Positions 9,373 to 20,436 of a stretch of 64,000 bases of DNA are shown one piece after another. Source of the stretch: Parietichytrium sp. I65-24A (lineage: Eukaryota > Sar > Bigyra > Thraustochytrida > Thraustochytriidae); assembly GCA_012862575.1 (NCBI GenBank), contig BLSF01000069.1:124001-188000 (forward strand). The letters are read 5' to 3'. Under the pieces are notes generated by a model. The model was given only the letters and a program-made list of their open reading frames with translations. It searched no databases and was not told the DNA's origin. Within the stretch, counting starts at the first letter, position 1. Each line of letters begins with the position of its first letter. The translations under genes were made by a program, and so were the position numbers.

Positions 9373-11754
9373 TTAAGATTCCGTACCCACAGATGACTTG
9401 AGGTTTGATGGCGGCGCGATCGAGTTTGCGACTTGAGTCACTTTGGACCCGGAGTTGGTGGTCTTTGGGTCTTGCATGTTCTTGTAACCAGCATAGATGC
9501 GGGAACCTGCAACAAGCAGCGCGGTCATGACTGTTGCAATGAAGATGCAAATTGAGACCATCACGCCTAGCATCGTGACGGAAACGCCGTCCAACATGCT
9601 CAGTGCGATAGCGAAGGTGAAGAAGATCGCGGCATTGTAATTACTGAAGAACATGAACTTTGCCTCACCAAAAATGACTCCGCCAAAGTTTTTGGTTTGC
9701 TGAGCAAGGATGCAAGAGATCACTAGAATGATGAAGCCGAAGAACACGTACAGGAGAAGTAGGATCGAGTTTGGCTCGCAAACTTGGTTTTTGATTCCGT
9801 AGTCTTCGTCCACGACCTCTATGGACACTGGGCTACCATGCACCGTGTACAAAACGAGAGCCCAGATTCCACAGAGAATTGAGGAAACCAATACTAGGAA
9901 CACAAACTGGTAGCGCAGGATGATGGTCTTCTTCCTTGCGTCCTTCCTGTCCAACTTGTACTTGACTCGCATAAGCGAAGTGATAATGTACTGTTTGACA
10001 AGAAGGGATCCACTGAAGAAGGCAAACCCTATTATGACGAGAAAAGCTCGGGCAAGACACTTCATTTCAGAAACCTCTCCGATTCCGAGGACCGACGAGA
10101 TATTGAGAAGCGCAGCACCAAATAAAAAGTTGAGCATGGTCCAAACGCGCGCAGCTTTGATCGCTGGTGTTGATCTCAGCGCGACGATTCCGACGCCAAG
10201 GCAGGCTGTGATCACGATTGCAAAGACCGCAAAGAAGATGACGATGCTGCTTGCACCATTGTCCGCCGGCACGTAAGAGCATGGGAAAGTGATGGACTCC
10301 TTCGTAATCGGATGCCTGGACGTCGTCCACCTGGACTTGTACACTGTTTCTTGTGTGGTTGGATCCTCCAGCTGGCAAAGGCCATCTGGAATTTCCCAAG
10401 AAACGAACCCGACCTCCTCGTACATACTGGAGGCGTACATTTTGTACACGGGTTGGACAGCGTCTGTGTTGCATCCGCACCCAAAGTAAGTCGGGCGCAA
10501 ATTCTCGTTAAGCCAAGGCTTTTGAGCAAATTGGTTCTCTGTTGCGTTGGTCCACATCTCATACGTCTCAGGTTTCTGCTTTACCCAATCACAAGCGATC
10601 TTGCGGTGGTTATTGTCGGTGAGGAGGGCCTCCTTGAGGAGCTGCTCTTGCTGCTCAGTGGAAGTATACTTGAAGGCGGTGAGGAAAACCGAAACGTCTG
10701 GCATGTTCTCAGAGAGTCTCTTGGCGATAATCTTGTAGAATGTCTCCGTGGGGTAGTCGCAGTCTACATGGTCGCTCTCCCAAGTAGATTGCGAGAATGC
10801 GGGAAGCATTATATTTGTCAAGTTGTGTACTTGGAAAAGCGCATGCGGTTTCCAAAAGTAGAATATAATCGGATTGCGCGTAGCTACCGACTCCTCCAAA
10901 GCAGCAATGAGATTGTCTTCCGAGACGGCAAACTCCATGGTGAGGTTTAAATTCAAGTTTTTAATCAGCTGATCGTCCACCTGAACCCAGTCAGGCGCCC
11001 CCGAGATGAAGCGGCCTCCGTAGGTGGACGGTCTCAGTGACAGATCTGCGTCACACTCCGCGGATGACGCGAAGCCTCCGTTGGCCACTGGAGTCCCGAG
11101 GAGCTCTTCAGACGGCATGCAAGGGAACGTGGTAACATCGTTCGCACCATACAGATCTGTGGGGCAACATGAGGCGTTACTGTTTGGGTTGCGAAAAATA
11201 AGAGCATTGTCGTCTTTGGCGAGAGTGCGCCAGTATTCGAGGGACGGGTCGTGGTCTTCCAAAACGTAGGAGGGCATGAACCATCCAATCTTGCCAGTCG
11301 CTCCGAGGGTTCCAGCGTCTGTGACGAGGCCATCTCTGATGACGTATTCGTTGTAATTCGTTTGGTGGCCGCTGGGCCAGACCTCCAGAATGCCGTCGAT
11401 GATACCAGCTCGCAAGCGAGGCCACATGCCACTCTGTTCATCTCCTTCGGCATTCTGCTCCAGCTCGTCATTGAAGATTTCCACTGGGTACCCAAGGAAC
11501 TCCTCGATAAAGATTGCAGCAAGGTGGACGTTGAGCGACGACCCTGTCCAGCTATTGACGCCCAGTTTCACCGCGCAGGGATACACGCCGTCCACCTTCT
11601 CGCACCTGAACCGCTTGCCGTCCTGCTTCTCCCAAAACGACTCTTCAAAGCAGCAATTCTCCTCATTCTCTGCACACGAGAGCTCCAAGCTTCCTGCTCC
11701 ATGTGCGGCGTGCGCACACAAACTGCCCAGCAGCAAACCAAGTCCTGTGCGCAT
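9373..11754 (-). CDS. OpuAC (glycine betaine-binding) domain fused to class C GPCR 7TM
   Basis: 793 residues, single exon. A signal peptide (MRTGLGLLLGSLCAHAAHGA) leads into residues about 61-400, which match the substrate-binding protein of betaine/proline ABC importers (OpuAC, type II periplasmic-binding fold): NSWTGSSLNVHLAAIFIEEF, LEVWPSGH (W126), KIGWFMPSY (W158) and FYFWKPHALF (W301). In bacterial homologues such aromatic residues cage the quaternary ammonium group. A Cys-rich linker (about 420-495) connects to seven hydrophobic helices at about 502-526, 536-557, 563-590, 612-638, 660-685, 700-722 and 726-750. The segment FGEAKFMFFSNYN (695-707) corresponds to the conserved NEAK region before TM6 of class C receptors. 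The tail is short and Ser/Thr-rich. The inferred role is a cell-surface receptor for an osmolyte such as glycine betaine, proline betaine, choline or DMSP. Ordinary class C receptors use a type I (LIVBP-like) ligand domain, so this pairing is unusual. Confidence 0.9.
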   Translation of the reverse strand: MRTGLGLLLGSLCAHAAHGAGSLELSCAENEENCCFEESFWEKQDGKRFRCEKVDGVYPCAVKLGVNSWTGSSLNVHLAAIFIEEFLGYPVEIFNDELEQNAEGDEQSGMWPRLRAGIIDGILEVWPSGHQTNYNEYVIRDGLVTDAGTLGATGKIGWFMPSYVLEDHDPSLEYWRTLAKDDNALIFRNPNSNASCCPTDLYGANDVTTFPCMPSEELLGTPVANGGFASSAECDADLSLRPSTYGGRFISGAPDWVQVDDQLIKNLNLNLTMEFAVSEDNLIAALEESVATRNPIIFYFWKPHALFQVHNLTNIMLPAFSQSTWESDHVDCDYPTETFYKIIAKRLSENMPDVSVFLTAFKYTSTEQQEQLLKEALLTDNNHRKIACDWVKQKPETYEMWTNATENQFAQKPWLNENLRPTYFGCGCNTDAVQPVYKMYASSMYEEVGFVSWEIPDGLCQLEDPTTQETVYKSRWTTSRHPITKESITFPCSYVPADNGASSIVIFFAVFAIVITACLGVGIVALRSTPAIKAARVWTMLNFLFGAALLNISSVLGIGEVSEMKCLARAFLVIIGFAFFSGSLLVKQYIITSLMRVKYKLDRKDARKKTIILRYQFVFLVLVSSILCGIWALVLYTVHGSPVSIEVVDEDYGIKNQVCEPNSILLLLYVFFGFIILVISCILAQQTKNFGGVIFGEAKFMFFSNYNAAIFFTFAIALSMLDGVSVTMLGVMVSICIFIATVMTALLVAGSRIYAGYKNMQDPKTTNSGSKVTQVANSIAPPSNLKSSVGTES

Positions 11755-14011
11755 TATGCACGAACTTCCTGTCGCGGCCCTTCTTTCCTTCCTTCTTTTC
11801 TTTCTTTCTTTCTTTCTTTCTGATCGCTCGACGTGATGCAGACCACCTCTTGCAATCGACCAAATCCCGATTCTGACCCTCTTTGCAAACCAAATCTGCA
11901 GAGCGGTGCGCCGAAAACAACAACGAAAAACAACAACAACAACAACAATAATAATAACAACAACACGCAGAGCCGACAGAGCAGAGTGCTACGTGTCTAA
12001 AATGTACCCGGACTGCATGCAATGTTTTCCTTCACCTTGTCTTCGACAGAGCGAGTTGGGGAACTGTCTGCCATCTCTCACTGCTCACAAGAGCGCAATT
12101 AGCGCAATTTCGCAGGTCGCATTGCACTAATACCACTCCACTTTCGCAGAGCTGCAACTAGGACTCCTTCCTTCTTTCCAACTTTCTTTCCAACTTTCTT
12201 TCTTCAGTTCGTTTTGGGTTCGTGCTGTTTATTTGTTTCTTTTTGTTTTGTTTTGATTTGATTTGATTTGTTTGTTTGTTTATTCGTTTGTCTCTTTGCC
12301 AGTCTCCTTTTTCAGTCTCTCTCAGTCTTCCTGCGACGTTTAAAGTGTGGCCACTCACTCACTCGCATTCGCAAACGCATTCCTCTCTTTCTCTTTCGCG
12401 GGTCGAACTGCGGGGCGCCGGCGGTATGCGCATCTATCAATATACATAGTACTTGCCCCCGCATTCTACTCTTTCCGCTTCACACATGCCAGCGCAGAAG
12501 GAAGGAGGAGGCATTTGAGAGCGGTTTTGACAGAGAGGAAGAATGGGAGAAAGAAGGAAAAAAGGAAAAAAGGAAAAAAGGAAAGAGAGGAAGGAATTGA
12601 ATTGTTAAGCGACTCGGATCGACTGAAGACTGATGTGCGACTCCCTCTTATCGCCTGCAAACAAAGAAACTCTAGAATCTCGAGACAATGGCTCACCATC
12701 TGCTCGTCCGATGCGGAGTCTTGTGCAAAGGAAAAGCATCGTGGTTGTGTGGGAAGGAAAAAGGGTTCATCAAAGTTCAACAGATTGGCAGGCTGACACT
12801 CATTGCGTGAGAGAGTGGCGAGCTGAGAGTGCTGAGAGGAGGAAGGAGGAAGGAGGAAGGAGGAAGGAGGAGGGGAGGATCTCAAGCGAGAGAGATCATG
12901 TGCGAGCCAAATGGTCGGTCTGGCATACTTTTCTACCGTTCTACCTTTGTTCCCTACCTTTGCAAATCACTCGTCGACAGCGCAAGCGAAAGATGAAAAC
13001 GGCGCAGAGCTCTACATACACATATAATACACTCGTCGTCATGATCATAATCATACTCTTCAACAGCACTCAACAGCGCCCCGGTCTTCTTTCTCACCAT
13101 TGAGGAGAGGAGGATATGTAACATGTGATGATCCACGCGATTCGCTTCATTGTAAAACGTATAAATGTAAAAGTGTAGAAGTTGGAAGAATTAGAAGATT
13201 GTAAATCGTGAATGAAATAAATAATCAAAACTTGCTTCACCAATCAATTGCTCGCGGTTCACAAGTTGTTATGTAATGCGGTTCGCGAAGGGAAGGAGGG
13301 AACTGCAGTTCAGGAATCAAGTTTCCTTTCGAGTTCGCAGTCCATTGTCTTGACTTGTCTTCTTACTCGCTGCCAGCGTACGGCTGACTGCACTGCTCTG
13401 TGCCTTCCTTCCTTCTTTCCGGGTCACGGTCGGACTCTACTCACCGGCACTCTCCATACCCTCTCCTTTCTCTGCTCTTCTCGCGACTTCGCTCGCACAT
13501 TTTTTAACAGCAAACGACGCGTATTCCGGTATTCTTTCTCCGAAACGCCGTGTATGTCTCTCTGTGTGAGAGATAGATATAGATATAGATATATAGAGAG
13601 AGAGCTGAGCGATGGGACGCGCGAGAACGTGTGAGGGGGCGGGAGAAAGAAGACGGCGATATGGAAATAGTCTCTCTCTCTTTCTCTCCTCTCTGTGCTC
13701 ACTGGCTCTCACACACCAACTCACTGACAGCTCACACGAAAGCAAAAGGAAAAGGAAAAACGAAAACAAGGGATGCAAAGAAAGAATGTACTTACTAGTA
13801 CTGGCCAATGGAATAGTAAGGTACTCTCGCATTACAGTTTCAAAGTTCAGCCACGTCTACGACTGCGGGACCTTCGTGAAGGCAAGAACACGAAAGAGGC
13901 TACTGCGGTAGCTTATACTGTACTACCGGTAAAAAACTAGCACCCAAAGCACCCAAAGCTGTCACTACAGGAATGCAAAGAGTAATTTAGAAGCGAGTGC
14001 TTAACGACGTT

Positions 14012-14069
14012 TCATCCATCCATCCATCCATCCATCCATTCATTCATTTATCCATTCATTCATTCATTC
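14012..14069. repeat. CATC/CATT tetranucleotide microsatellite
   Basis: A run of CATC units passes into CATT units; read directly from the sequence. Confidence 0.9.
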
Positions 14070-15540
14070 GTCCTCGGCGATCCTTCACTTCTTCCGTGTG
14101 TGTCATCCTTGTCTTCCAGCATGGAACGCGCTTGCAACTCTTGCAACTCTTGCAACTCCGGCATCTCTTGGGTTTACGATGTTTACGAAGTTGAAAGAGT
14201 CGTTGAGCGTTGCTCGACCATCGATCAGATCGATGCCATGTACGACAATGACCATCACTATGGTCATGACCACCCATGGCGTTGATGAATGGCCCGCCTC
14301 CTGAGAGTCTCGATGACCGCGCGTGAATACAGTGAGAAGCGAACTGGATCGCAGTTTCGTTCATAGCGTGAGCCGTTGGCGTACTTTGGCCGACGATCAA
14401 CTGAAAGCGCCTCGGCGAGTGGGCACTGGAGGCTGCGATGCAGCGCAAAAGACGAGTCAACCTGCGTCCGGCGATCGGGTTGTTTGACAGTGAAAGCCTT
14501 TTCATTGACACGATACCCGCGGGGAGTTGTTGTGCACGAAGCAAAGAGCTTGGGGAGTCAGGCTGGATGAATGAATTTGTTCGTTACGCTGTATTTTAAA
14601 GCTCGGAGGCTCAGATACTTGAGACTTGTGCACGCTAGTAAATTGTACTGTTCGTTGGTCTCATCGTTGCTCGAAGCTATTATGCTCTGGGCAGTCTGGA
14701 GGAGTCTACACAGTGCAGGGCATTGCAGATTGCAGATGGCGGCAGGTTAGAAAGCATCTACAATTTGTGTGAACTTGCCATTCTTTTTCGATTAAAAGCT
14801 CAAAGACGAACAACGCGACACGGTCTGCTCTTAACCCGTACCCCACGAGCATGTGAGAGTGCGGCGGTCGTAGAATAACAAGGCTGACCTCGAGGCTTCT
14901 TGGTGATCCAACGCATATTCCGACAGCCGTCTGTGTCGCCCGGGCAAGGTTTTTGCTGTTGTGAATTTAATATTGTAGAATCCAACCCACCCCACATGGG
15001 ATTCTCGGATAAACTGCAACCTCGACAAGGGTCGCGTGCAGCCACTCCGCCTCTCAGCGGCTCTCTTGAAAAAGCTCTTTCAAATCTCGCAGGTGTCGCA
15101 AGTGTCGAAGGTCATGGATGTCAAAGCGAGTGAAACTTGAAAGGGTGGGTCGTTTTGAGCCTTCAGGCGCATCGTAGTGTTCAGATGCCTTCGCGATGCG
15201 TAGCCTCTCTCAAGACAATCGCCACCAACCATTTCTTTGCGCCAAAGGCTCCAAAGGGTCTCAGACTGATGCTCGAAAGCCTCTCATCTCAGCCTGAGTG
15301 AGACTTTCTGGGCCGGGCCCAATGCTTTCAACGGCAATTTTGTGCGACCTGCCAACAACAACAACAAAAGCAAATACAACAAAAGCAAATACAACAAAGA
15401 ACATAAGAGCGCACGACGAGGTCGGAGGTGACCAAAGAAGATTCGCGCTGGGCCTGTTTCGTATCTCCAGAGCGTTTTAGCCCAAGTCGCAATCGTCATT
15501 TGCCCGAGAGCGCCGTGCCGGACGGCATTCCAAAGCCCCA

Positions 15541-15604
15541 ACAAATGAATGAATGAACAGCGAAAAAAAGAAGTGAAGAATGAATGAATGAATGAATGAA
15601 TGAA
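15541..15604. repeat. GAAT tetranucleotide microsatellite
   Basis: Two blocks of tandem GAAT/AATG units separated by about 25 bases. Confidence 0.88.
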
Positions 15605-16224
15605 TGCACAGATTTTAACCCACCGCTTCGCACAAAACTCCGAAAATCATTTCTCAGATCAACAGTGAAACTAGCTTTCCCAATTTGTTCTGACAGTGCT
15701 CATAGTGCTCATGCACTGTTCAGTTGAAGTGTTCAATGAATGAATGCTTTCAAATTGAAATCAAAATGAATGAATGAGAGCCGAGACCCAAGTGCCGTTA
15801 CATTGCGTCATCAGTCACCACTGACGTCATACAGCCGCTCTTCCTCCTCCTAGCAGCTGTCAATACGAGACCCGGGGTACCGCGTCGCTACACATGGGAG
15901 TGATCTTCTGCTCGCAAGCAGTGGCAATGACTTTCCTTAATTTCTTTGTTTCTTTCCCGCAGTTTTCTACTAGTTCGGGAAAGAGAGAAAGAGAGAAGAA
16001 AAGGGAAGAAGAAACGAAAAGCGCAGTGTGAGTGGGAATAGACCAAAGCGTTTTTGCCTTTGATTGAGAAAGGTGCTCGTCAAGTACTTCGAGAAAACCT
16101 AGGTTTGGAGAATTTTGGTAGGCCTATTCAATTCATTACTTATCCATTAGACCTTTGAAACGAGATCGCGGTGAAAAAAAGTGGTTCACAATTCCTGAGA
16201 GGAAGAAGTCCCAACTTATTTAAC

Positions 16225-17546
16225 GATGGTAGCTTACTTCTATATTTATAGATAGTGGGGGGGTAATAAACAACAGCAGCGCCTTTTGGCTCGCATCATG
16301 GAGCACCCTTTCTTTTCTTCTTTCTTTTTCACTCACTCACTCACTCGCTCACTCACTCACTCACTCACTCACAAACAATCAATCAACACCAATCAACATT
16401 AAAATTAATCAACAATTAATCAATTAATTAATCATTCTTTTTCTGGGTGTGGAGGATAAAATTGTTTCAAATTTGTGAATTGTGAATGGTGAATGATTTT
16501 TGTCCCGAATTGTGATTATTGACCCTTCAGCACTGAGCATAGTACCATGTCGAATTAATTCACAGTCAATTAGAAATTAAAATTTAGATCTCCCGTTGCA
16601 GAAAAAGACTGCTCACGGAGATCATAAAAAGTGGCGACTTGAATGTGAATGTGCAAACGATCCGAATTCTGAATTCTGAGTTCTGAAATCTAGACTAACT
16701 CTGAATTCTCTACTACAAAGATTCGTCCCAAGATCTGAGGGAGGCGTACCGGGCTTTTAGAAATCCACCATTCAGATACGGAAATAAATACATTGAAGTG
16801 TTTGCTTTTCGAAAGCACCGACTCTGAGCTCTCTTGAACTACCACTGCAATTGTGAAGCAATGCCGGCCGGGCGGTCTGACTCTTGACCGAGTTGCCAGC
16901 GCGATTGACAAAGATTTGAATTGATTTTAATTAAGTTTTTCAATTGCAAACGGCTTGACATGATCATAATTGCTCTTCCGTGCTCTGGTGTGAACATCTC
17001 TCCTGTGGTGTTGACAAACCGGTACTGACAGTGAGTGCACGAGTACCAGTACACCAATGCATCACTGATGTACTGATGTCACATCAGTACATCAATTCAC
17101 TGTCTTGCTGTTCGTGAACAGAGCGCGACGTGGTCATGATGTTGTTCACGAAATCTCTACCAAAAATACATGTTTGGTTGAGAGAGTTGACAGGGACAAA
17201 TTTGGACGAGAGAAAGCAGTGAGAGTTTGGAGCTAAAATTATTCAGGGTTCGATTTGGATTACTCACAGTCAGTATGAGAACGAGCACCGTGAGATATCT
17301 GCGAGCTGTCAACGTTTGCGACTTTGCTCTTGAGCACTTGAAGGTTTTCTCTACTATGCAAGCCATACGAAATTTCCCCGGCAAAGGAAAGAGTTTGACA
17401 CTGTCACCAGTGTAAAATAGTGGTTGATGATGCAGACGAATCATGAATTGTGCATACTGTATGACGAGTACGTCAAAACTACACTCAGGGTGAGAGGAGT
17501 CTTGATAAAGAAAGAAAGAAAGAAAGAAAAAAGAAGGAAAGCTAAT
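16225..17546. repeat. 1.3-kb direct repeat, copy 1
   Basis: The sequence from GATGGTAGCTTACTTC to the AAAG-repeat and GGAAAGCTAAT end recurs almost identically at 17549-18885. It contains a (CACT)n microsatellite at about 16326-16373, no recognisable gene, and an AAAG run near its end. It stops exactly one base before the single N at 17547. Visible differences from copy 2 include a shorter CACT run, a missing TCTGAG-type insertion near 16738, an extra GAGCTCTC near 16828, and a few single-base changes. Confidence 0.95.
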
Positions 17547-17547
17547 N
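17547..17547. other. Ambiguous base N at junction of the two repeat copies
   Basis: The only N in the window. It lies exactly between the two 1.3-kb copies, which points to a contig join rather than a random base-call failure. Confidence 0.95.
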
Positions 17548-17548
17548 G

Positions 17549-18885
17549 GATGGTAGCTTACTTCTATATTTATAGATAGTGGGGGGGTAATAAACAACAG
17601 CAGCGCCTTTTGGCTCGCATCATGGAGCACCCTTTCTTTTCTTCTTTCTTTTTCACTCACTCACTCACTCACTCACTCACTCACTCGCTCACTCACTCAC
17701 TCACTCACTCACTCACAAACAATCAATCAACACCAATCAACATTAAAATTAATCAACAATTAATCAATTAATTAATCATTCTTTTTCTGGGTGTGGAGGA
17801 TAAAATTATTTCAAATTTGTGAATTGTGAATGGTGAATGATTTTTGTCCCGAATTGTGATTATTGACCCTTCAGCACTGAGCATAGTACCATGTCGAATT
17901 AATTCACAGTCAATTAGAAATTAGAATTTAGATCTCCCGTTGCAGAAAAAGACTGCTCACGGAGATCATAAAAAGTGGCGACTTGAATGTGAATGTGCAA
18001 ACGATCCGAATTCTGAATTCTGAGTTCTGAAATCTAGACTAACTCTGAATTCTCTACTACAAAGATTCGTCCCAAGATCTGAGTCTGAGGGAGGCGTACC
18101 GGGCTTTTAGAAATCCACCATTCAGATACGGAAATAAATACATTGAAGTGTTTGCTTCCCGAAAGCACCGACTCTTGAACTACCACTGCAATTGTGAAGC
18201 AATGCCGGCCGGGCGGTCTGACTCTTGACCGAGTTGCCAGCGCGATTGACAAAGATTTTAATTGATTTTAATTCAGTTTTTCAATTGCAAACGGCTTGAC
18301 ATGATCATAATTGCTCTTCCGTGCTCTGGTGTGAACATCTCTCCTGTGGTGTTGACAAACCGGTACTGACAGTGAGTGCACGAGTACCAGTACACCAATG
18401 CATCACTGATGTACTGATGTCACATCAGTACATCAATTCACTGTCTTGCTGTTCGTGAACAGAGCGCGACGTGGTCATGATGTTGTTCACGAAATCTCTA
18501 CCAAAAATACATGTTTGGTTGAGAGAGTTGACAGGGACAAATTTGGACGAGAGAAAGCAGTGAGAGTTTGGAGCTAAAATTATTCAGGGTTCGATTTGGA
18601 TTACTCACAGTCAGTATGAGAACGAGCACCGTGAGATATCTGCGAGCTGTCAACGTTTGCGACTTTGCTCTTGAGCACTTGAAGGTTTTCTCTACTATGC
18701 AAGCCATACGAAATTTCCCCGGCAAAGGAAAGAGTTTGACACTGTCACCAGTGTAAAATAGTGGTTGATGATGCAGACGAATCATGAATTGTGCATACTG
18801 TATGACGAGTACGTCAAAACTACACTCAGGGTGAGAGGAGTCTTGATAAAGAAAGAAAGAAAGAAAGAAAAGAAGGAAAGCTAAT
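17549..18885. repeat. 1.3-kb direct repeat, copy 2
   Basis: Near-identical to 16225-17546, offset by about 1324 bp, with a longer (CACT)n run at about 17653-17715 and a handful of SNPs and small indels. It continues past the repeat end into unique sequence (TCACAATTCACAGTTCAC), as expected if it is the true continuation of the chromosome. Confidence 0.95.
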
Positions 18886-19383
18886 TCACAATTCACAGTT
18901 CACAATTCACAACATTTGCCGTTGTCGGGCAGCTCGGGCTCTGAGAGAGATTAATGCAAACGGAAACATGGGATGTCCATCTTCCGCCACCGACGCGCTG
19001 ACGTGAGGGTCTAGCTAGTGGTTTGTAAGTCCAGCAAGACGTTGCATAAAGCTCAAAAAAACAATAGGACGGCTTCTTACTTGTTCGGGGAAAGTCAGTG
19101 AGCATGAACACGTTTTGTCCCCTTCGAATAGTGAAGGAGCACACGAGTGAGAAAAAGGTTTCTTTTTCCTTCCTCATCACTTTATCAACTTTTACAATAG
19201 TTTATTCACTGCCAAAAGCATTACGCCGGGGCAAAGCGGCGACTATTTATTCGGGCATGGCCTTACACATAAAATACAACCCTTTTACCACCCTTTTACT
19301 TTACTGTTCTTCTCTCTTGGTTCTCGTGTAAATTTTCCCCCGCTCCCTATTTGCTGAAGCTTTCAACAACCAAACCTGTCAGA
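18886..19383. other. Intergenic, nothing recognised
   Basis: Spacer between the repeat and the 3' end of the papain-like gene; no supported gene or RNA. Confidence 0.4.
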
Positions 19384-20436
19384 TTACATAAAGAATGTCA
19401 CGGAGGATTTAATCCTCCGCATCTGGCGAGCGGTCTCCACCGGTTTCATTTCCTCCCTTTCGCACTCTGCAGAGCTGTTCGGCAGATCGTCCCAGCTTGT
19501 TTGAACGTTTGGGTGCGCTTCTAATGACTGGCCCTCTTGACGAGCCGGTGAATTCGGCACCCTCTTCGTTGGATGTGCCAAAACGACTTCGGAATCTGCG
19601 GTTTCGAGTGCCCCGAGCTGCGACTGGTGGGTTCTGCGCTCTGCATGCTTGTCCAACGAGGCCCACGATAATGCTTGGCTCCACGAGGATGGGCTCGTGG
19701 TCGTCAAGTCTCCGCAATTTATGGGAATTTCCGTACCAAGAGTGACGCCGTGCTGAAACGCTGGCGCTCGGTGTGAAAGAGCTCCCGATGAGAAATCTCG
19801 AGGAATATAAAGCGATGGATCGCGACTGGTGTGCGGTAAAAAACCCATTACCATGTACGCTGCAGCGACAAGCTGCGAGCAAAAGACGGGCGGCAAGCAG
19901 TCCTTCGGGGTGTGCTTGAGCTCGAACGGGTTCAAGAGCTTGCTGGATTCTGTGCTATCGGAAGCCGGTGTGTAGTTTCCCCACCCAAACCAATCCGCGG
20001 CTTGGAGCATTTTCGTCAGGCTCCTCTCGTACGGGGCACCGACGATCGCCTCCACAAACTTGTGCAGCGAGGCGCACGCCAGTGCGTACTGCGCTTCAGA
20101 CATGGCGCTCACATCTAGGTGGCGCACGAACGCCTCCCCATTATACGAGCTCAGACTCGCCGGAGTGAACCTATGGAGTTGCACACCATGCTCGGCAGCG
20201 GCTTCTAGCGTGTGCCACGCTTTCGCGCCTGCCTTTCTGCGCGTTTCCTTGAGCTGAGTCGAGCAGCACGAGCAAGACTCCCAGTCCACGACAAGCCCAA
20301 TGTGATCAAACTCCGAGTTGCAGAGCACCCTCTGCAGCCGCGAGGCCGCCCTGTCTGTGCGAAACAACACCACATCCCCTTCGCGCAGCGCAGACAACAC
20401 GCCCAGGAATCCCGGGCGTTCTGATGCGTTCAACAC
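19384..20436 (-). CDS. Permuted papain-fold (YiiX/NlpC-P60-like) cysteine hydrolase family protein
   Basis: 350 residues, single exon. The N-terminal half has REGDVVLFRT (19-27) followed by FDHIGLVVDW (43-52), where H45 is the likely catalytic His. A downstream LEAA (E78) fits the acidic or polar third position, and GAPYER (133-138) leads to PVFCSQLVAAAYMVMGFLP with C186 as candidate nucleophile. His preceding Cys is the hallmark of the circularly permuted NlpC/P60 group (YiiX/YebB, LRAT-like). Members hydrolyse amide, thioester or peptidoglycan-type bonds, but substrates in protists are mostly unknown. Residues about 230-350 are Ser/Thr-rich and probably disordered, ending in a basic/hydrophobic tail (RRIKSSVTFFM). 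No signal peptide is seen, so it is probably cytosolic. Confidence 0.78.
   Translation of the reverse strand: MLNASERPGFLGVLSALREGDVVLFRTDRAASRLQRVLCNSEFDHIGLVVDWESCSCCSTQLKETRRKAGAKAWHTLEAAAEHGVQLHRFTPASLSSYNGEAFVRHLDVSAMSEAQYALACASLHKFVEAIVGAPYERSLTKMLQAADWFGWGNYTPASDSTESSKLLNPFELKHTPKDCLPPVFCSQLVAAAYMVMGFLPHTSRDPSLYIPRDFSSGALSHRAPAFQHGVTLGTEIPINCGDLTTTSPSSWSQALSWASLDKHAERRTHQSQLGALETADSEVVLAHPTKRVPNSPARQEGQSLEAHPNVQTSWDDLPNSSAECEREEMKPVETARQMRRIKSSVTFFM

Larger units (their letters stand above)
11755..16224. other. Long gene-poor region, many simple repeats
   Basis: No coding frame here shows a recognisable domain or convincing coding character. Simple repeats read directly: TTTC at 11779-11821, AAC at 11916-11966, GATTT/GTTT at 12233-12286, GGAAAAAA at 12546-12592, GGAGGAA at 12837-12876, GATATA/GA at 13567-13601, CATC/CATT at 14012-14069, TTGCAACTC x3 at 14131-14158, ACAACAAAAGCAAAT at 15354-15399 and AATG at 15541-15604. 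The stretch 14090-15540 is less repetitive and more GC-balanced. It could hold a non-coding RNA gene or an old, decayed gene, but I recognise nothing specific in it. Confidence 0.45.

Noticed and set aside
14056-14544. A 162-codon minus-strand frame thought for a moment to be part of an rRNA or a conserved protein
   Set aside because: No rRNA core motif and no protein family pattern could be recognised, and overlapping frames are also open.
17650-17716. Regular CACT units looked like a CRISPR-type array
   Set aside because: It is a tetranucleotide microsatellite with no unique spacers, in a eukaryotic genome.
16690-18896. Paired minus-strand ORFs duplicated in both 1.3-kb copies
   Set aside because: They have no recognisable domain and the copies differ by indels that change the reading frame length, so they are not evidence of a gene.
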